This document shows positions 8,810 to 21,163 of a stretch of 64,000 nucleotides of DNA, one piece after another. The DNA is from Streptomyces sp. SCSIO 75703 (lineage in GTDB: Bacteria; Actinomycetota; Actinomycetes; Streptomycetales; Streptomycetaceae). The DNA lies in contig NZ_CP144555.1 of NCBI RefSeq assembly GCF_036607905.1, forward strand, positions 1,240,001-1,304,000, written 5' to 3'. The translations under genes and the position numbers were made by a program. A model generated the notes under the pieces. It was not told the origin of the DNA and made no database searches. It was given only the letters and a program-made list of their open reading frames with translations. The first letter of the stretch is position 1, and the number at the start of each line of letters is the position of its first letter.

Positions 8810-9940
8810 TCATTCCACGACGACCATCTCCCGGGTGGTGTCGTTGAGCCGCCGGCCGCCGTCCTCGGTGACGGTGACGATGTCCTCGATGCGGACCCCG
8901 AAGCGGCCGGGCAGGTAGACGCCGGGTTCGACGGAGAAGCACATGCCGGGCAGCAGCGGCTGCTCCTCCCCCTCGATCATGTACGGCGGCTCGTGGGTGG
9001 TGACGCCGATGCCGTGCCCGGTGCGGTGGATGAAGTACGGCCCGTACCCCCCGCCGTCGATCACCGCGCGGGCGGCGCGGTCGACGTCCTGGCAGGCGGC
9101 GCCGGGCCGCACCGCGCGAAAGCCCGCCTCCTGCGCCTCGCGGACCAGGTCGTGCACCCGGCGTTCCTCCTCGGTGGGCGCGCCGACGTGGACGGTGCGG
9201 GAGGTGTCGGAGCCGTAGCCGTCCTTGAGGCCGCCGAAGTCGAGGACGATCATGTCGCCGTCCCGGATGACGCGGTCGCCGGCCTCGTGGTGCGGGTTGG
9301 CGCCGTTGGGGCCGGAGGCGACGATGGTGAAGTCGACCCGGGAGTGCCCGAAGCGGCGCAGCAGCGCGTCGAGGTCGGCGGCGACGTCGCTCTCGCGGCG
9401 GCCGGCGAAGCGGACGGTGAGGATCTCCTCGAAGGCCGCGTCGGCGGCGGCGCCGGCCGCCGCCATCAGCTCCAGTTCGGCCGGGTCCTTGACGGCGCGC
9501 AGCAGCGGCAGCGCCTCGGTGAGGGCGGCGTACGAGGTGCCGGGCAGGGCGTTTTGCAGGCCGAGCAGGTGCAGGGCCCAGGTGTTGTCGCTGACGCCGA
9601 GGCGTCCGCCGCCGTCGAGGAGGGCGGCGGTGGCGGCGTAGGGGTCCTGGCCGTCGGTCCAGTCGCGCAGGGTCAGCGCGGGCGCTCCGGCGGCCTTCTC
9701 GGCGTCGGGGGCCTCCAGGGCGGGCACGACGAGGACGGGGCGACGGCCGGGGGCGAGGACGAGCAGGGTGAGCCGTTCGGTGTCGGCGGAGGGCGCGTAG
9801 CCGGTGAGCCAGACCAGGTCGGGGCCGGGGGCGACGAGCAGACCGGCCAGCCCGGCGTCGGCGGCCGACCGCACGGCGCGTGCCATGCGGGCCCGGTAGT
9901 CGTCAGCGGTGAAGCGCGCAGCGGGTGTGCCGCCGGTCAT
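8810..9940 (-). CDS. M24 family Xaa-Pro aminopeptidase/dipeptidase
   Basis: A dinuclear metallopeptidase of the pita-bread fold that removes residues next to proline. The creatinase-like N-terminal domain spans about residues 1-150 and the catalytic domain about 155-376. All five metal ligands are visible in order: Asp in VLDFGG, Asp in GSDTSRT, His in TGHGIG, Glu in VEPGVY and Glu in VRIEDI. No signal peptide is seen, so it is cytoplasmic. The start is ATG preceded by AGGAGG at good spacing. The APH-like gene lies 118 bp downstream in the same direction and could be co-transcribed. Confidence 0.92.
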   Translation of the reverse strand: MTGGTPAARFTADDYRARMARAVRSAADAGLAGLLVAPGPDLVWLTGYAPSADTERLTLLVLAPGRRPVLVVPALEAPDAEKAAGAPALTLRDWTDGQDPYAATAALLDGGGRLGVSDNTWALHLLGLQNALPGTSYAALTEALPLLRAVKDPAELELMAAAGAAADAAFEEILTVRFAGRRESDVAADLDALLRRFGHSRVDFTIVASGPNGANPHHEAGDRVIRDGDMIVLDFGGLKDGYGSDTSRTVHVGAPTEEERRVHDLVREAQEAGFRAVRPGAACQDVDRAARAVIDGGGYGPYFIHRTGHGIGVTTHEPPYMIEGEEQPLLPGMCFSVEPGVYLPGRFGVRIEDIVTVTEDGGRRLNDTTREMVVVE

Positions 9941-10065
9941 CCGGTCCTCCTGGGCGGGCGGAAAAGGTGCCTATGGGCAGCATCCTGCCCGTTCGGCGGG
10001 ACCGGCGCGAACCGGCCACCGCACCGCTCGCCTCCGGCCACGCCCCCTCCGCGGGCCGGCGGCGG

Positions 10066-10668
10066 TCAGGTGGCGACGCCCGGTACCGCCGTCAGCTGCT
10101 GGTACCCGCCGCCGGCGTGGCGCACCGTCACCTTGACCGGGGTGCCGGGTTCGGCGCGGGCGACGGCGCGGGCGAGGTCGGCGGCCGAGTCCACGCGGGC
10201 GGTGCCGAAGGTCAGCAGGACGTCGCCGCGGACCAGTCCCGCCGCGTACCCGGGGCCGGGGACGTGGATGCCGACGACCAGGGCGCCCGGCCGCCGGTCG
10301 TCCACGGCCTCGACGCCGAGGGTGGCGGTGGGCGGTGCCGGGTCGGCGGCGGGCCCGGGGGCGGTGCCGGCGGACGGCTGCGGCGGGGCCGCCCGCACGT
10401 CCGCCGCCGGGCCCTGGGCCGGCGCCGTCCCGGCGGCGGGCCCGGACTGCCCGGTGAGCCGGTGCGCGCCGAGCAGGGTGGTGCCGACCGTGCCGAGTCC
10501 GACGCCGGCCAGCAGCAGCACGACGGCGCCGACCGTGGCGAGCAGCACGGTCGCCGCCCGCCGACGGCCGCGGCGCACGGGGTGCGGGGGGCGGTCGGGA
10601 CCGGGCGCGGTGCCGGTCCCGGGGTCCCGGCCCGGCATGGGCTTGGGGCGCAACGCTGTCTGTTCCAT
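10066..10668 (-). CDS. Membrane-anchored PDZ domain protein
   Basis: A 200-aa protein with an Arg-rich N-terminus, one transmembrane helix (about residues 38-65, ATVLLATVGAVVLLLAGVGL), a Pro/Ala-rich linker, and a C-terminal PDZ domain (about 115-195, including GYAAGLVRGDVLLTFGTARV). It resembles the PDZ part of HtrA/DegP proteases without any protease domain. It probably sits outside the membrane and binds peptide C-termini. ATG at 10668 follows GGAGGAGACG. It lies 116 bp downstream of geoA on the same strand, with a hairpin between them. Confidence 0.82.
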   Translation of the reverse strand: MEQTALRPKPMPGRDPGTGTAPGPDRPPHPVRRGRRRAATVLLATVGAVVLLLAGVGLGTVGTTLLGAHRLTGQSGPAAGTAPAQGPAADVRAAPPQPSAGTAPGPAADPAPPTATLGVEAVDDRRPGALVVGIHVPGPGYAAGLVRGDVLLTFGTARVDSAADLARAVARAEPGTPVKVTVRHAGGGYQQLTAVPGVAT

Positions 10669-10735
10669 GGCTCTCGTCTCCTCCGGCAGGGGACCTACCC
10701 CGCCCGCCGGCGCGTCACGAGCCACGAACGGGTGA

Positions 10736-10769
10736 GAGCGCCGGCGTCCGGGTGCCGCCCCCGGCGCTC
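10736..10769 (-). terminator. Hairpin downstream of geosmin synthase
   Basis: A 9-bp inverted repeat (GAGCGCCGG / CCGGCGCTC) with a 16-nt loop, just past the geoA stop codon and before the PDZ gene start. It is a plausible factor-independent terminator or attenuator. Confidence 0.45.
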
Positions 10770-10784
10770 GGGCGCCGCCCGGTC

Positions 10785-13025
<2,241 letters not shown>

Positions 13026-13160
13026 CTACCCAGGGCGTTCCGGAGGCATCCGCGGGCCCGGACATGATCACACCATCGCGTGAACCACGCCGGTTCCGGG
13101 CACCTTCCGCCGACTTGCCCCCCTCACGCGCGGTGGCGCGGGCCGCCCAACTGGCCCCGG

Positions 13161-13254
13161 CCACCCCGAGAACCGGCCGCCCCGAGGCCCGGCCGCCCCG
13201 AGGCCCGGCCGCCCCGAGGCCCGGCCACCCCGAGGCCCGGCCGCCCCGAGGGCG
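13161..13254. repeat. 16-bp GC-rich minisatellite
   Basis: Five head-to-tail 16-bp units of CCGCCCCGAGGCCCGG (13161-13240; units 1 and 5 differ by one to three bases), then a partial unit. It lies between the geoA start and the cprB stop codon, within a 247-bp intergenic gap. Confidence 0.9.
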
Positions 13255-13263
13255 CGGGCCCGG

Positions 13264-13911
13264 CTACGCCGGCCCGGTCTCCCGCTCCAGCCGGGCGGCG
13301 AGGGTGAGGTAGCGGGCGCGGCGGGGCACCGGCACCAGCCCGCGGATGAGGACGTGCCACATCTCGGCCGTCCGGCGGGGCTGCCGGGCTGCCGGTTCCA
13401 GGGCGCGGCCGACCACGCGGGTGCCGACGAAGGAGGAGACGAGGGTGTGGGCGACGGTGTCGACGTCGACGTCCGGGTGCAGGTCGGACTGTTTCATGGC
13501 GTCGAGCAGCCGCGCGGAGGCGATGTCCAGCCACTCCGTGAAGGGGTGCGGCAGCGGCGGGCGGACGGCGACGCCCCCGGTGGCCAGGCGCAGCCCGGCG
13601 CGCAGCACCGGTCCCTCGGCGGAGAGGCGGGCCATGCCGAAGGTGAGCCGCATCAGCGTCTCCAGCGAGGTGTAGCCGCGGCCGTCCAGTTCGGTCGCGA
13701 GCCGGCGGGAGGTTCTGGACTGGAGTTCCATGATGGCGTGGGCGAGGTCCTCCTTCGCCGCGAAGTGGAAGTAGAGGGCGCCCTTGGTGACCCCCGCGTG
13801 CGCCACGATCTCGCTGAGGCTGGTCGACTCGTAGCCCTGCCGGTCGAACAGGTCGGCGGCGGCCCCGAGAATCGTCGCGCGGGTCTGCTCGGCGCGTAGC
13901 TGCCTCGCCAT
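13264..13911 (-). CDS. cprB: CprB-like gamma-butyrolactone receptor-family TetR repressor
   Basis: A TetR-family regulator of the ArpA/ScbR/CprB group. The DNA-binding helix-turn-helix is in residues 8-55 (TRATILGAAADLF...SLSEIVAHAGVTKGALYFHF), followed by the ligand-binding domain with the conserved Trp-containing segment PFTEWLDIA. The start at ATG 13911 gives 215 aa, the length of S. coelicolor CprB; an upstream in-frame extension is less likely. In S. coelicolor cprB also lies next to the geosmin synthase gene, which supports the name. Such proteins repress genes for development and secondary metabolism and often their own promoter; a 22-bp imperfect palindrome lies 28 bp upstream of the start. 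Confidence 0.9.
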   Translation of the reverse strand: MARQLRAEQTRATILGAAADLFDRQGYESTSLSEIVAHAGVTKGALYFHFAAKEDLAHAIMELQSRTSRRLATELDGRGYTSLETLMRLTFGMARLSAEGPVLRAGLRLATGGVAVRPPLPHPFTEWLDIASARLLDAMKQSDLHPDVDVDTVAHTLVSSFVGTRVVGRALEPAARQPRRTAEMWHVLIRGLVPVPRRARYLTLAARLERETGPA

Positions 13912-13938
13912 CGGCTGAACACTCCTGGGCTGGAACTC

Positions 13939-13960
13939 AACAGGCCATGCCGTCTGTCTT
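13939..13960. promoter_or_regulatory. Candidate CprB-type operator
   Basis: A 22-bp imperfect palindrome with outer arms AACAG...CTGT(C)TT and a GC-rich centre, 28 nt upstream of the cprB start. The length and position fit the autoregulatory operators of ArpA/CprB-type repressors. The symmetry is weak, so this is only a candidate. Confidence 0.35.
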
Positions 13961-14038
13961 AACCCCCTGTACACGATAACTCACCGTCAGATCCTCGGCC
14001 TCGCAGCCTTCTTGGGCCGTACGCGCACGTGCGGCGGT

Positions 14039-14067
14039 CCGGCCGGGGCGCGCGCTGCCCCGGCCGG
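14039..14067 (-). terminator. Hairpin downstream of the secreted protein gene
   Basis: A perfect 11-bp inverted repeat (CCGGCCGGGGC / GCCCCGGCCGG) with a 7-nt loop, 27 nt beyond the stop codon at 14094. Confidence 0.65.
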
Positions 14068-14093
14068 CCCGCCGCGTCGTGGCGCGGGCCGGG

Positions 14094-15282
<1,189 letters not shown>

Positions 15283-15933
15283 ATGGCCACGTCCCCGGAC
15301 GCCACCCCGTCCGCCGGCACCACCCCCGACCGCGCCGGACGCGGCCGGGTCCGGCTGCGCCGGGCGGCGGTGATGGCGGTGCCCGCCGCCGCCGTCACCG
15401 CCGCCCTCGCGGTCCTCACCGCCCAGGGCGCGCTGGGCGTGCAGTTCGCGATCTCCGGCATGCCCTTCACCGTCACCGCGACCGAACTCGACGGCACCGG
15501 CTTCGCCCAGTTCGGCGGGCTCGACACCATGGCCGAGGGCAGCCCCAACGAGGGGGACACCGGCGGCCAGGTGCTCGTCGTCACCTCCGTGATCAAGAAC
15601 GCCAAGCTCACGAGCCTGTGCCAGAGCGTCGACCTGGGCGGCACCAACCTGCTCATCACGGCCGGCGGCGGGGGCACCCGCGTCTCCGCGACCGATCTGA
15701 CCACGGACTCCACCGAACTGTCCGGCGACGCCTCCTTCGACAACATCGAGATCGGCAACGACGCCTCCACCCTGGACAAGGCCGGGCCCAAGGGCCGCGG
15801 GCCGAAGGGCGTCTTCAGCCAGCAGGCCGACACCGTGCACATCAAGAACCTGCGGCAGACCAACTACGCCACCACGGCCGGGGTGTTCAAACTTCCCGGC
15901 CTGAAGATGCGCTTCAGCGGGTCGGCCTGCTGA
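15283..15933 (+). CDS. DUF6230 family membrane-anchored protein
   Basis: A 216-aa protein with an Arg-rich N-terminus (residues 18-28), one hydrophobic segment (about 29-50, AVMAVPAAAVTAALAVLTAQ) and an extracellular domain with a long polar stretch and a C-terminal Cys (FSGSAC). This matches the DUF6230 family of Streptomyces surface proteins, whose function is unknown. ATG at 15283 follows GGGAGCTGAC. Its stop overlaps the start of the next gene (TGATG), so the two are translationally coupled, and the same pairing is common in Streptomyces. Confidence 0.82.
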   Translation: MATSPDATPSAGTTPDRAGRGRVRLRRAAVMAVPAAAVTAALAVLTAQGALGVQFAISGMPFTVTATELDGTGFAQFGGLDTMAEGSPNEGDTGGQVLVVTSVIKNAKLTSLCQSVDLGGTNLLITAGGGGTRVSATDLTTDSTELSGDASFDNIEIGNDASTLDKAGPKGRGPKGVFSQQADTVHIKNLRQTNYATTAGVFKLPGLKMRFSGSAC

Positions 15934-16403
15934 TGTCCGGCGACCGGGGGCACGGGAAGCCGGCCGGCGTCCGCGCCGCCTTCCGCCGCTGGCGCCACGG
16001 GCGGCCCTTCTGGGGCGGGCTGCTCCTCACGCTCGCCGGGGCCGAGGTCCTCTTCACCATGAAGGCGTCCCTGAAGGTCGTGCTGCACGTCGGCATGCAG
16101 GGCGTGGCCGGGTACGTCCTGCCGGTCCTGATGCTGCTGTGCGGGGTCCTCACCCTCGTCACGCCCTCGCAGCGCCTCTTCTACTCCCTCGTCGGCGTCC
16201 TCGCCTCGCTGGGGACCTGGGTCACCTCGAACCTGGGCGGCTTCCTCGTGGGCCTGCTGCTCGGCTGCGTCGGCAGTTGCCTGGTCTTCGGGTGGCTGCC
16301 CGACCAGGAGCCGCGCGGGGCACGCCGCCGCCGCGCGCGGGAGAGGCGGGCCGCGGCGCTCTCCGCGCGGGCGCCGGGCCAGGGGGCGGGCGAGCCTGCC
16401 TGA
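15933..16403 (+). CDS. DUF6114 family integral membrane protein
   Basis: A 156-aa protein with about four transmembrane segments between residues 28 and 125 (for example GGLLLTLAGAEVLF, VLPVLMLLCGVLTLV, LGGFLVGLLLGCVGSCLV) and a basic, Arg-rich C-terminal tail. It corresponds to DUF6114, the usual partner of DUF6230 proteins. The start ATG overlaps the preceding stop. It may anchor or assist its partner at the membrane; this is inference from pairing only. Confidence 0.8.
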   Translation: MSGDRGHGKPAGVRAAFRRWRHGRPFWGGLLLTLAGAEVLFTMKASLKVVLHVGMQGVAGYVLPVLMLLCGVLTLVTPSQRLFYSLVGVLASLGTWVTSNLGGFLVGLLLGCVGSCLVFGWLPDQEPRGARRRRARERRAAALSARAPGQGAGEPA

Positions 16404-16409
16404 ACTCCC

Positions 16410-16458
16410 CTCCGGGGGCGACTTCGCGACGCGGTACGCCGCGCACTCGCCCCCGGAG
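16410..16458 (+). terminator. Long hairpin after the DUF6114 gene
   Basis: A perfect 12-bp inverted repeat (CTCCGGGGGCGA / TCGCCCCCGGAG) separated by 25 nt that contain a further small GC hairpin, starting 6 nt past the stop codon. Confidence 0.65.
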
Positions 16459-17129
16459 CCGGGTCGCTCACCCGCCGACGGCCGCGTCCGGGTACGGAAA
16501 GAACACGCCCCGTCACCAACCGTGCCCCCGGGGCCCTGCGATCCGGACGGCTCCCCTGTGCTCCCGTGTCATCCGGCGGGGCCCGCGTGGGCCGACGCGC
16601 TGCCGGGCGATCCGGCACGATCCGGGGCGCGCGCCGCGGGCGCCGCCGGGCCGGCGCCGGAGCGACACCACGGCCGCCCCGGCGCGGACGTGCGCGGAAA
16701 CGGGACGGTGTACGCACCGCGCCCGGCCGCCGCCGTGGGGGCCCCGGCGTGCGCTCCCCCGCCCCATGCCTGGGTCCGGCGCCGGCCGGCCGCCTCCCGG
16801 ACACCGGCCCCGCCCACGCCGGAGCGCGCGCCGGTTCCCGCCCCGTCATGCCCGGACGGCGCGGCCCCGGCCGCCCCCACACGCGCCCTGAGGCGGGCTG
16901 TTCCGCCGGCGCGCACCCGCTCGCACGGGTCGTCCCCTCCCGCCCCTCCCGCATCACAATGCGGCACCGACAACTCACACCAGGTCGCCGATCACTTGAC
17001 TACCGGCCGTCACACACGGTTTGCTCCGGCCAGACCAGACTCAGCCGGGCCCGCGTGGCACCACGCGGACCCGGCGCCCCCGCCCCCGGTCCCTCCCGCC
17101 GGGCCGCACAGCGAGGTGCCGCGACCACC
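16459..17129. other. Non-coding stretch of about 670 bp
   Basis: This stretch is uniformly GC-rich. Open frames exist on both strands but none shows protein-like composition, a ribosome site or a recognisable domain. The last 150 bp (with CACACGGTTTGCTCC and neighbouring less GC-rich sequence) probably hold the promoter of the following lipoprotein gene. Confidence 0.4.
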
Positions 17130-18137
17130 ATGAGGACAACCCCACCGCCCTCCCACTCCCCCGGGCGTCTGCGCGCGGTGGCCCTGGCCGCGGCCCTCTG
17201 CCTGCTGGCGGCGGGCTGTTCCGCGTTCGGCGCGGACGGGGACCGCGCCGGCTCCGCGGGCGGTCCCGGCTCCGGCGCTCTGAAGATCGCCGTGATCACG
17301 CACGGCGGCAAGGGCGACGCCTTCTGGGACCTGGTGCGCAGGGGGGCCGAGGCCGCGGCGGCCAAGGACGGCGTGGAACTGACCTTCGCGGGCGACGCCG
17401 ACAGCTCCGGCCAGGCCGGCCTGGTGCGGGACGCCATCCGCGACGAGGCCGACGGCATCGCCGTCACCCTGGCCAAGCCGCAGGCGATGCGGGCCCCGGT
17501 GGCCGAGGCGAAGGCGGCCGGCATCCCGGTGGTCGGCCTCAACTCCGGGATAGACGCCTGGCGTCCCGCCGGGCTGCTGGAGTACTTCGGGCAGGACGAG
17601 AGCGTCGCGGGCCGCGCCGTCGGCGAGAAGCTCAACGACCTCAAGGCCGCCCACACCCTCTGCGTCATCCACGAGCGCGGCAACGTCGCTCTGGAGGCCC
17701 GCTGCGCGGGGCTGAAGAAGACCTTCGCGGGCGAGACCGAGATGCTCTACGTCGAGGGCACCGACATGAAGGCCGTCGACACCGCCGTCACCGCGCGGCT
17801 GCGGCAGGACTCCAGCATCGACCGGGTCGTCACGAACGGCGCCCAGTACGCCCTCAGCGCCGTCAAGTCGGTCCGCTCGGCGGGCAGCGGGGCCCGCGTC
17901 GCCACCTTCGACCTCGACGCCGACCTGGTCTCCGCCGTCAAGCGCGGGGACGTGCTGTTCGCGGTGGACCAGCAGCCGTACCTCCAGGGCTATCTGGCCG
18001 TGGACGGGCTCTGGCTCTACCACACCAACGGCAACGTCAGCGGTGGCGGAGTCGCCCCCGTCCTGACCGGTCCCGCCTTCGTGACCCGGACGAACGTCGA
18101 CGCCGTCGCGCGCTACGCCGCCAACGGCACCCGGTGA
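17130..18137 (+). CDS. Sugar-type ABC transporter substrate-binding lipoprotein
   Basis: A 335-aa periplasmic-binding-protein-like (Peripla_BP_4/RbsB type) lipoprotein. The signal peptide ends in a lipobox, LLAAGC (Cys at about residue 30). The first lobe begins KIAVITHGGKGDAFWDLVRRGAEAAAA, typical of ribose/galactose-binding proteins, with AKAAGIPVVGLNSG and FDLDADLVSAVKRGDVLFAVDQQPYLQGY later. No permease or ATPase gene is nearby. It instead lies 213 bp upstream of a conservon in the same direction, which suggests a sensor role by analogy with binding-protein-dependent kinases (inference). The start is ATG with a weak GAGG upstream. Confidence 0.85.
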   Translation: MRTTPPPSHSPGRLRAVALAAALCLLAAGCSAFGADGDRAGSAGGPGSGALKIAVITHGGKGDAFWDLVRRGAEAAAAKDGVELTFAGDADSSGQAGLVRDAIRDEADGIAVTLAKPQAMRAPVAEAKAAGIPVVGLNSGIDAWRPAGLLEYFGQDESVAGRAVGEKLNDLKAAHTLCVIHERGNVALEARCAGLKKTFAGETEMLYVEGTDMKAVDTAVTARLRQDSSIDRVVTNGAQYALSAVKSVRSAGSGARVATFDLDADLVSAVKRGDVLFAVDQQPYLQGYLAVDGLWLYHTNGNVSGGGVAPVLTGPAFVTRTNVDAVARYAANGTR

Positions 18138-18350
18138 CCCGGCACCCCGGCCGCGCGCCCCGGCCCCGCACCGGCCCGGCCGCGCCCCTCGCAGCCCCCG
18201 CGGACGCGCCGCACGCACCCCGTACGGCCGTACCGCACGCGGACGCACCGAGCGCCGGAGCGCGCACCGAGCACGCCCCGGCGCAGTCCGCGCCGCTCGC
18301 GCGTCCCGCGCGGGCCCGCCGCCCCCTCCCGCTGACCGCCTAGGACGACG

Positions 18351-20696
18351 ATGTCTGCACGGACAGGTTCCCGGCGCCGTCTCGGCTCCATACGCCTCTC
18401 GCTGATCCTCCTGGCGCTGGTTCCCGGCGTCACCCTCGCCGCCGTGTGGGGCGTGACGACGATCCGGATGTTCTCGGAGGGTCTGCAACTGCGCTCGCAG
18501 ACCGGACTGAGCAGGTCCACCGGTGCCATGGGCACCGAGGCCACGCTCGCCCTGCAACGCGAGCGCAGCCTCTCGGCCGCCTGGCTGGCCTCCCCCGACG
18601 GCAACCGGGACGCGCTGGACGCCCAGCGCCGCCGGACCGACGACGCCGTCGCCCAGCTCGCCGGACGCCCCGAGACGATCAACCAGGCCCCGGCCCGCGT
18701 CTCGGACCGGCTGTACTCGGTGCTCGGTGCCGTCGGCAGCCTGGAGTACTACCGCGACCAGGTGGACGACCCGACCGACATCACCGCGCAGCAGGCCCTC
18801 GGCCAGTACACGTCGATCATCGACGAGCAGATCCACGCCTTCCAGGAACTGTCCCAGGTCGACAACGGCGACCTCACCTCCCAGGCCGGGCCACTGGTCG
18901 CCCTCGCGCACGCGGCCGAACTGATGTCCCAGGAGGACGCCGCGCTCACCCTCGCCTGGCCCTCGGGACAGTTCGAGGAGGAGGAGTGGGCGCGGTTCGC
19001 CCAGCTCGCCCACACCCGCCGCTGGCTCGTCCAGGACCAGATCGTGCCCTCGCTGCGCGGCAGCGCGAAGACCCAGACCGAGCGCATCCTGCGCAGCCCC
19101 GAGTGGCAGACCCTGCACGCCGTCGAGGACGAGGTCCTGGCGGCCCGCGCCGAGGGCGGAGAGGGGCGCATCGACCTGCCGGACGCCCGCAAGCGGTGGT
19201 CCGCCGCGCTGGACAAGGTCTCCGGGCAGCACACGCAGCTCATCCGGGAGCAGACCTCCGGCCTGCTCGGCCGCAGCGCCGACGAGGCGCACGGACTGCT
19301 CGTCAAGGCCGCCGCGGTCAGCGCGGGCGGGTTCCTCGGCCTGCTCGTCTGCGTCCTGATGTCCTGGCGGATCACCCGCTCGCTCTCCCGCCGGCTGCGC
19401 GGGCTCCGGCTCGCCACGCTCGGTCTCGCCGAGGAGCGGCTGCCCGACGTGGTGGCCCGGCTGGAGCGCGGCGAGAAGGTCGACGTGGAGTCGGCGACCC
19501 CGCCGCTCGACTACGGGCACGACGAACTCGGCCAGGTCGCCCAGGCGTTCAACACCGCCCAGCGCACCGCCGTGCACACCGCCGTCGAACTCGCCGACAC
19601 CCGGCGCGGTTTCCAGAAGGTCATCCTCGGCATCGCCCGCCAGAGCCAGAACCTCGTGAACGTGCAGCTCGCCAAGCTGGACGCGCTGGAGCGCCGGCAC
19701 ACCGACCCCGACGTGCTCAAGGGCCTGTACGAACTGGACTCCACCGCGAGCCAGTTGCGCCGCTACGAGGAGAACCTCGTCATCATCAGCGGCGAGCAGC
19801 CCCGGCGCAGTTGGCGGGACCCGGTCGCGCTGGTCGACATCCTGCGCGGCGCGGTCGGCGAGGTCGCCGAGTACCAGCGGGTGGAGGTGCACACCGACGA
19901 GGAGGTGGCGCTCGCCCCGCCCGCGGTGGCGGACGTCATCCACCTGCTGGCCGAACTGATCGACAACGCGACCGCCTACTCCCCCGCCCCGCAGCCGGTC
20001 GGCGTCCGGGCCGCGATGGTCGCCCGGGGCCTCGCCGTCGAGATCGAGGACCGCGGACTGGGCCTGTCCGAGGAGGACTACGCCTCGTTCAACGACCAGT
20101 TGGCCGTGGTCCCCCAGTTCGACGTGGTGGCCCTCGCCGACGACCTGCGGCTCGGCATGTTCGTGGTGGCCCGGCTCGCGCACCGGCACGGCATCACCGT
20201 GACGCTGCGCCCGTCGCCGTACGGCGGGACCACCGCCATCGTGCTGATCCCGCACGACATCGTGGTGCGCGAACCGCGTGCCACCGCGCCGGCCGAGGAC
20301 ACCGCGGCCCCCGCCGGGGCGGACCCGGTGCCCGTGCCCCGGCCCGCCCGGCCTGGCGCGGCGGCCCCCGAGGCGGCGCGGGCCCCCCGCCCAGCCGCCC
20401 CTTCCCTGGCGGCCCCCGTCCCCGCGGCGACCGTCGCCGGTCCGGGGGGCCTGGCCCCGCTGCCCCGCCGGGTGCCGCAGACCAGCCTCGCGGCCGAACT
20501 GCGCGAGGAGGTCCCGTCCGCCGCCGCGGCCACCGGCGACGAGGCCGAGTTCACCGCGGAGCGCGCCGCCTCCTCGCTGGGCGGCTTCCAGCGCGGCACG
20601 TTCCGGGCGCGCGACGACGAATCCGGCGAACACCCCCTCCCTCCGGCCGCCGGGCTTCCCCCCACCGACCCCCCTCTCCCCACCGCCGACCGCTGA
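18351..20696 (+). CDS. cvnA: CvnA-type sensor histidine-kinase-like protein of a conservon
   Basis: This is the membrane sensor of a conservon, the CvnABCD heterocomplex resembling a eukaryotic G-protein receptor system. It has 781 aa. The N-terminal TM helix is at about residues 17-38, followed by a nitrate/nitrite-sensing-like (NIT) extracellular domain (about 50-315), a second TM (about 318-340), a HAMP-like segment, and a HATPase_c domain whose N box is ELIDNATAYSP (about 540), with EDRGLGL and LGMFVVARLA following. The tail after about 645 is a disordered Pro/Ala-rich region. The start ATG has AGGACGACG upstream. cvnB, cvnC and cvnD follow immediately. Confidence 0.93.
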   Translation: MSARTGSRRRLGSIRLSLILLALVPGVTLAAVWGVTTIRMFSEGLQLRSQTGLSRSTGAMGTEATLALQRERSLSAAWLASPDGNRDALDAQRRRTDDAVAQLAGRPETINQAPARVSDRLYSVLGAVGSLEYYRDQVDDPTDITAQQALGQYTSIIDEQIHAFQELSQVDNGDLTSQAGPLVALAHAAELMSQEDAALTLAWPSGQFEEEEWARFAQLAHTRRWLVQDQIVPSLRGSAKTQTERILRSPEWQTLHAVEDEVLAARAEGGEGRIDLPDARKRWSAALDKVSGQHTQLIREQTSGLLGRSADEAHGLLVKAAAVSAGGFLGLLVCVLMSWRITRSLSRRLRGLRLATLGLAEERLPDVVARLERGEKVDVESATPPLDYGHDELGQVAQAFNTAQRTAVHTAVELADTRRGFQKVILGIARQSQNLVNVQLAKLDALERRHTDPDVLKGLYELDSTASQLRRYEENLVIISGEQPRRSWRDPVALVDILRGAVGEVAEYQRVEVHTDEEVALAPPAVADVIHLLAELIDNATAYSPAPQPVGVRAAMVARGLAVEIEDRGLGLSEEDYASFNDQLAVVPQFDVVALADDLRLGMFVVARLAHRHGITVTLRPSPYGGTTAIVLIPHDIVVREPRATAPAEDTAAPAGADPVPVPRPARPGAAAPEAARAPRPAAPSLAAPVPAATVAGPGGLAPLPRRVPQTSLAAELREEVPSAAAATGDEAEFTAERAASSLGGFQRGTFRARDDESGEHPLPPAAGLPPTDPPLPTADR

Positions 20697-20742
20697 CCGC
20701 CACACTTGCGCCGACCGCACGACCGCCGACGAAGGACACTCC

Positions 20743-21162
20743 ATGACACGACCCACCCCCGCCACGCACACCCAGCTCGACCAGTTGCTCACCGGACTCG
20801 TGGAGCGGGTCGCCGACGTGAACCAGGCCGTGGTGCTCTCCGAGGACGGCCTGGTCGTCAGCAAGTCCACCGGATTCCCGCGCGACGACGCCGAACGTCT
20901 CGCGGCCACCGCCTCCGGTCTGATGAGCCTCAGCAAGGGCGTCAGCATGGACTTCCGGGGCGGGCCGGTACGCCAGGCGCTGATCGAGATGGCCGGTGGC
21001 TACCTGATCCTGACCACCGCGGGCCCCGGCGCCCACCTCGTCGTGCTCACCGGACCGGGCGCCGACGTCGGTGTGGTGGCGTACCAGATGAACATGCTGG
21101 TGAAGAAGATCGGTGAGCACCTGAGCGCGGCACCGCGGGCCACCGTCGGCCCCGGCGAGTGA
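20743..21162 (+). CDS. cvnB: CvnB roadblock/LC7 domain protein
   Basis: A 139-aa roadblock/LC7-fold protein (LDQLLTGLVERVADVNQAVVLSEDGLVV...). In conservons this protein binds the CvnD GTPase and probably acts as its regulator. GAAGGA lies upstream of the ATG at 20743. It ends 1 nt before cvnC begins. Confidence 0.95.
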   Translation: MTRPTPATHTQLDQLLTGLVERVADVNQAVVLSEDGLVVSKSTGFPRDDAERLAATASGLMSLSKGVSMDFRGGPVRQALIEMAGGYLILTTAGPGAHLVVLTGPGADVGVVAYQMNMLVKKIGEHLSAAPRATVGPGE

Positions 21163-21163
21163 C

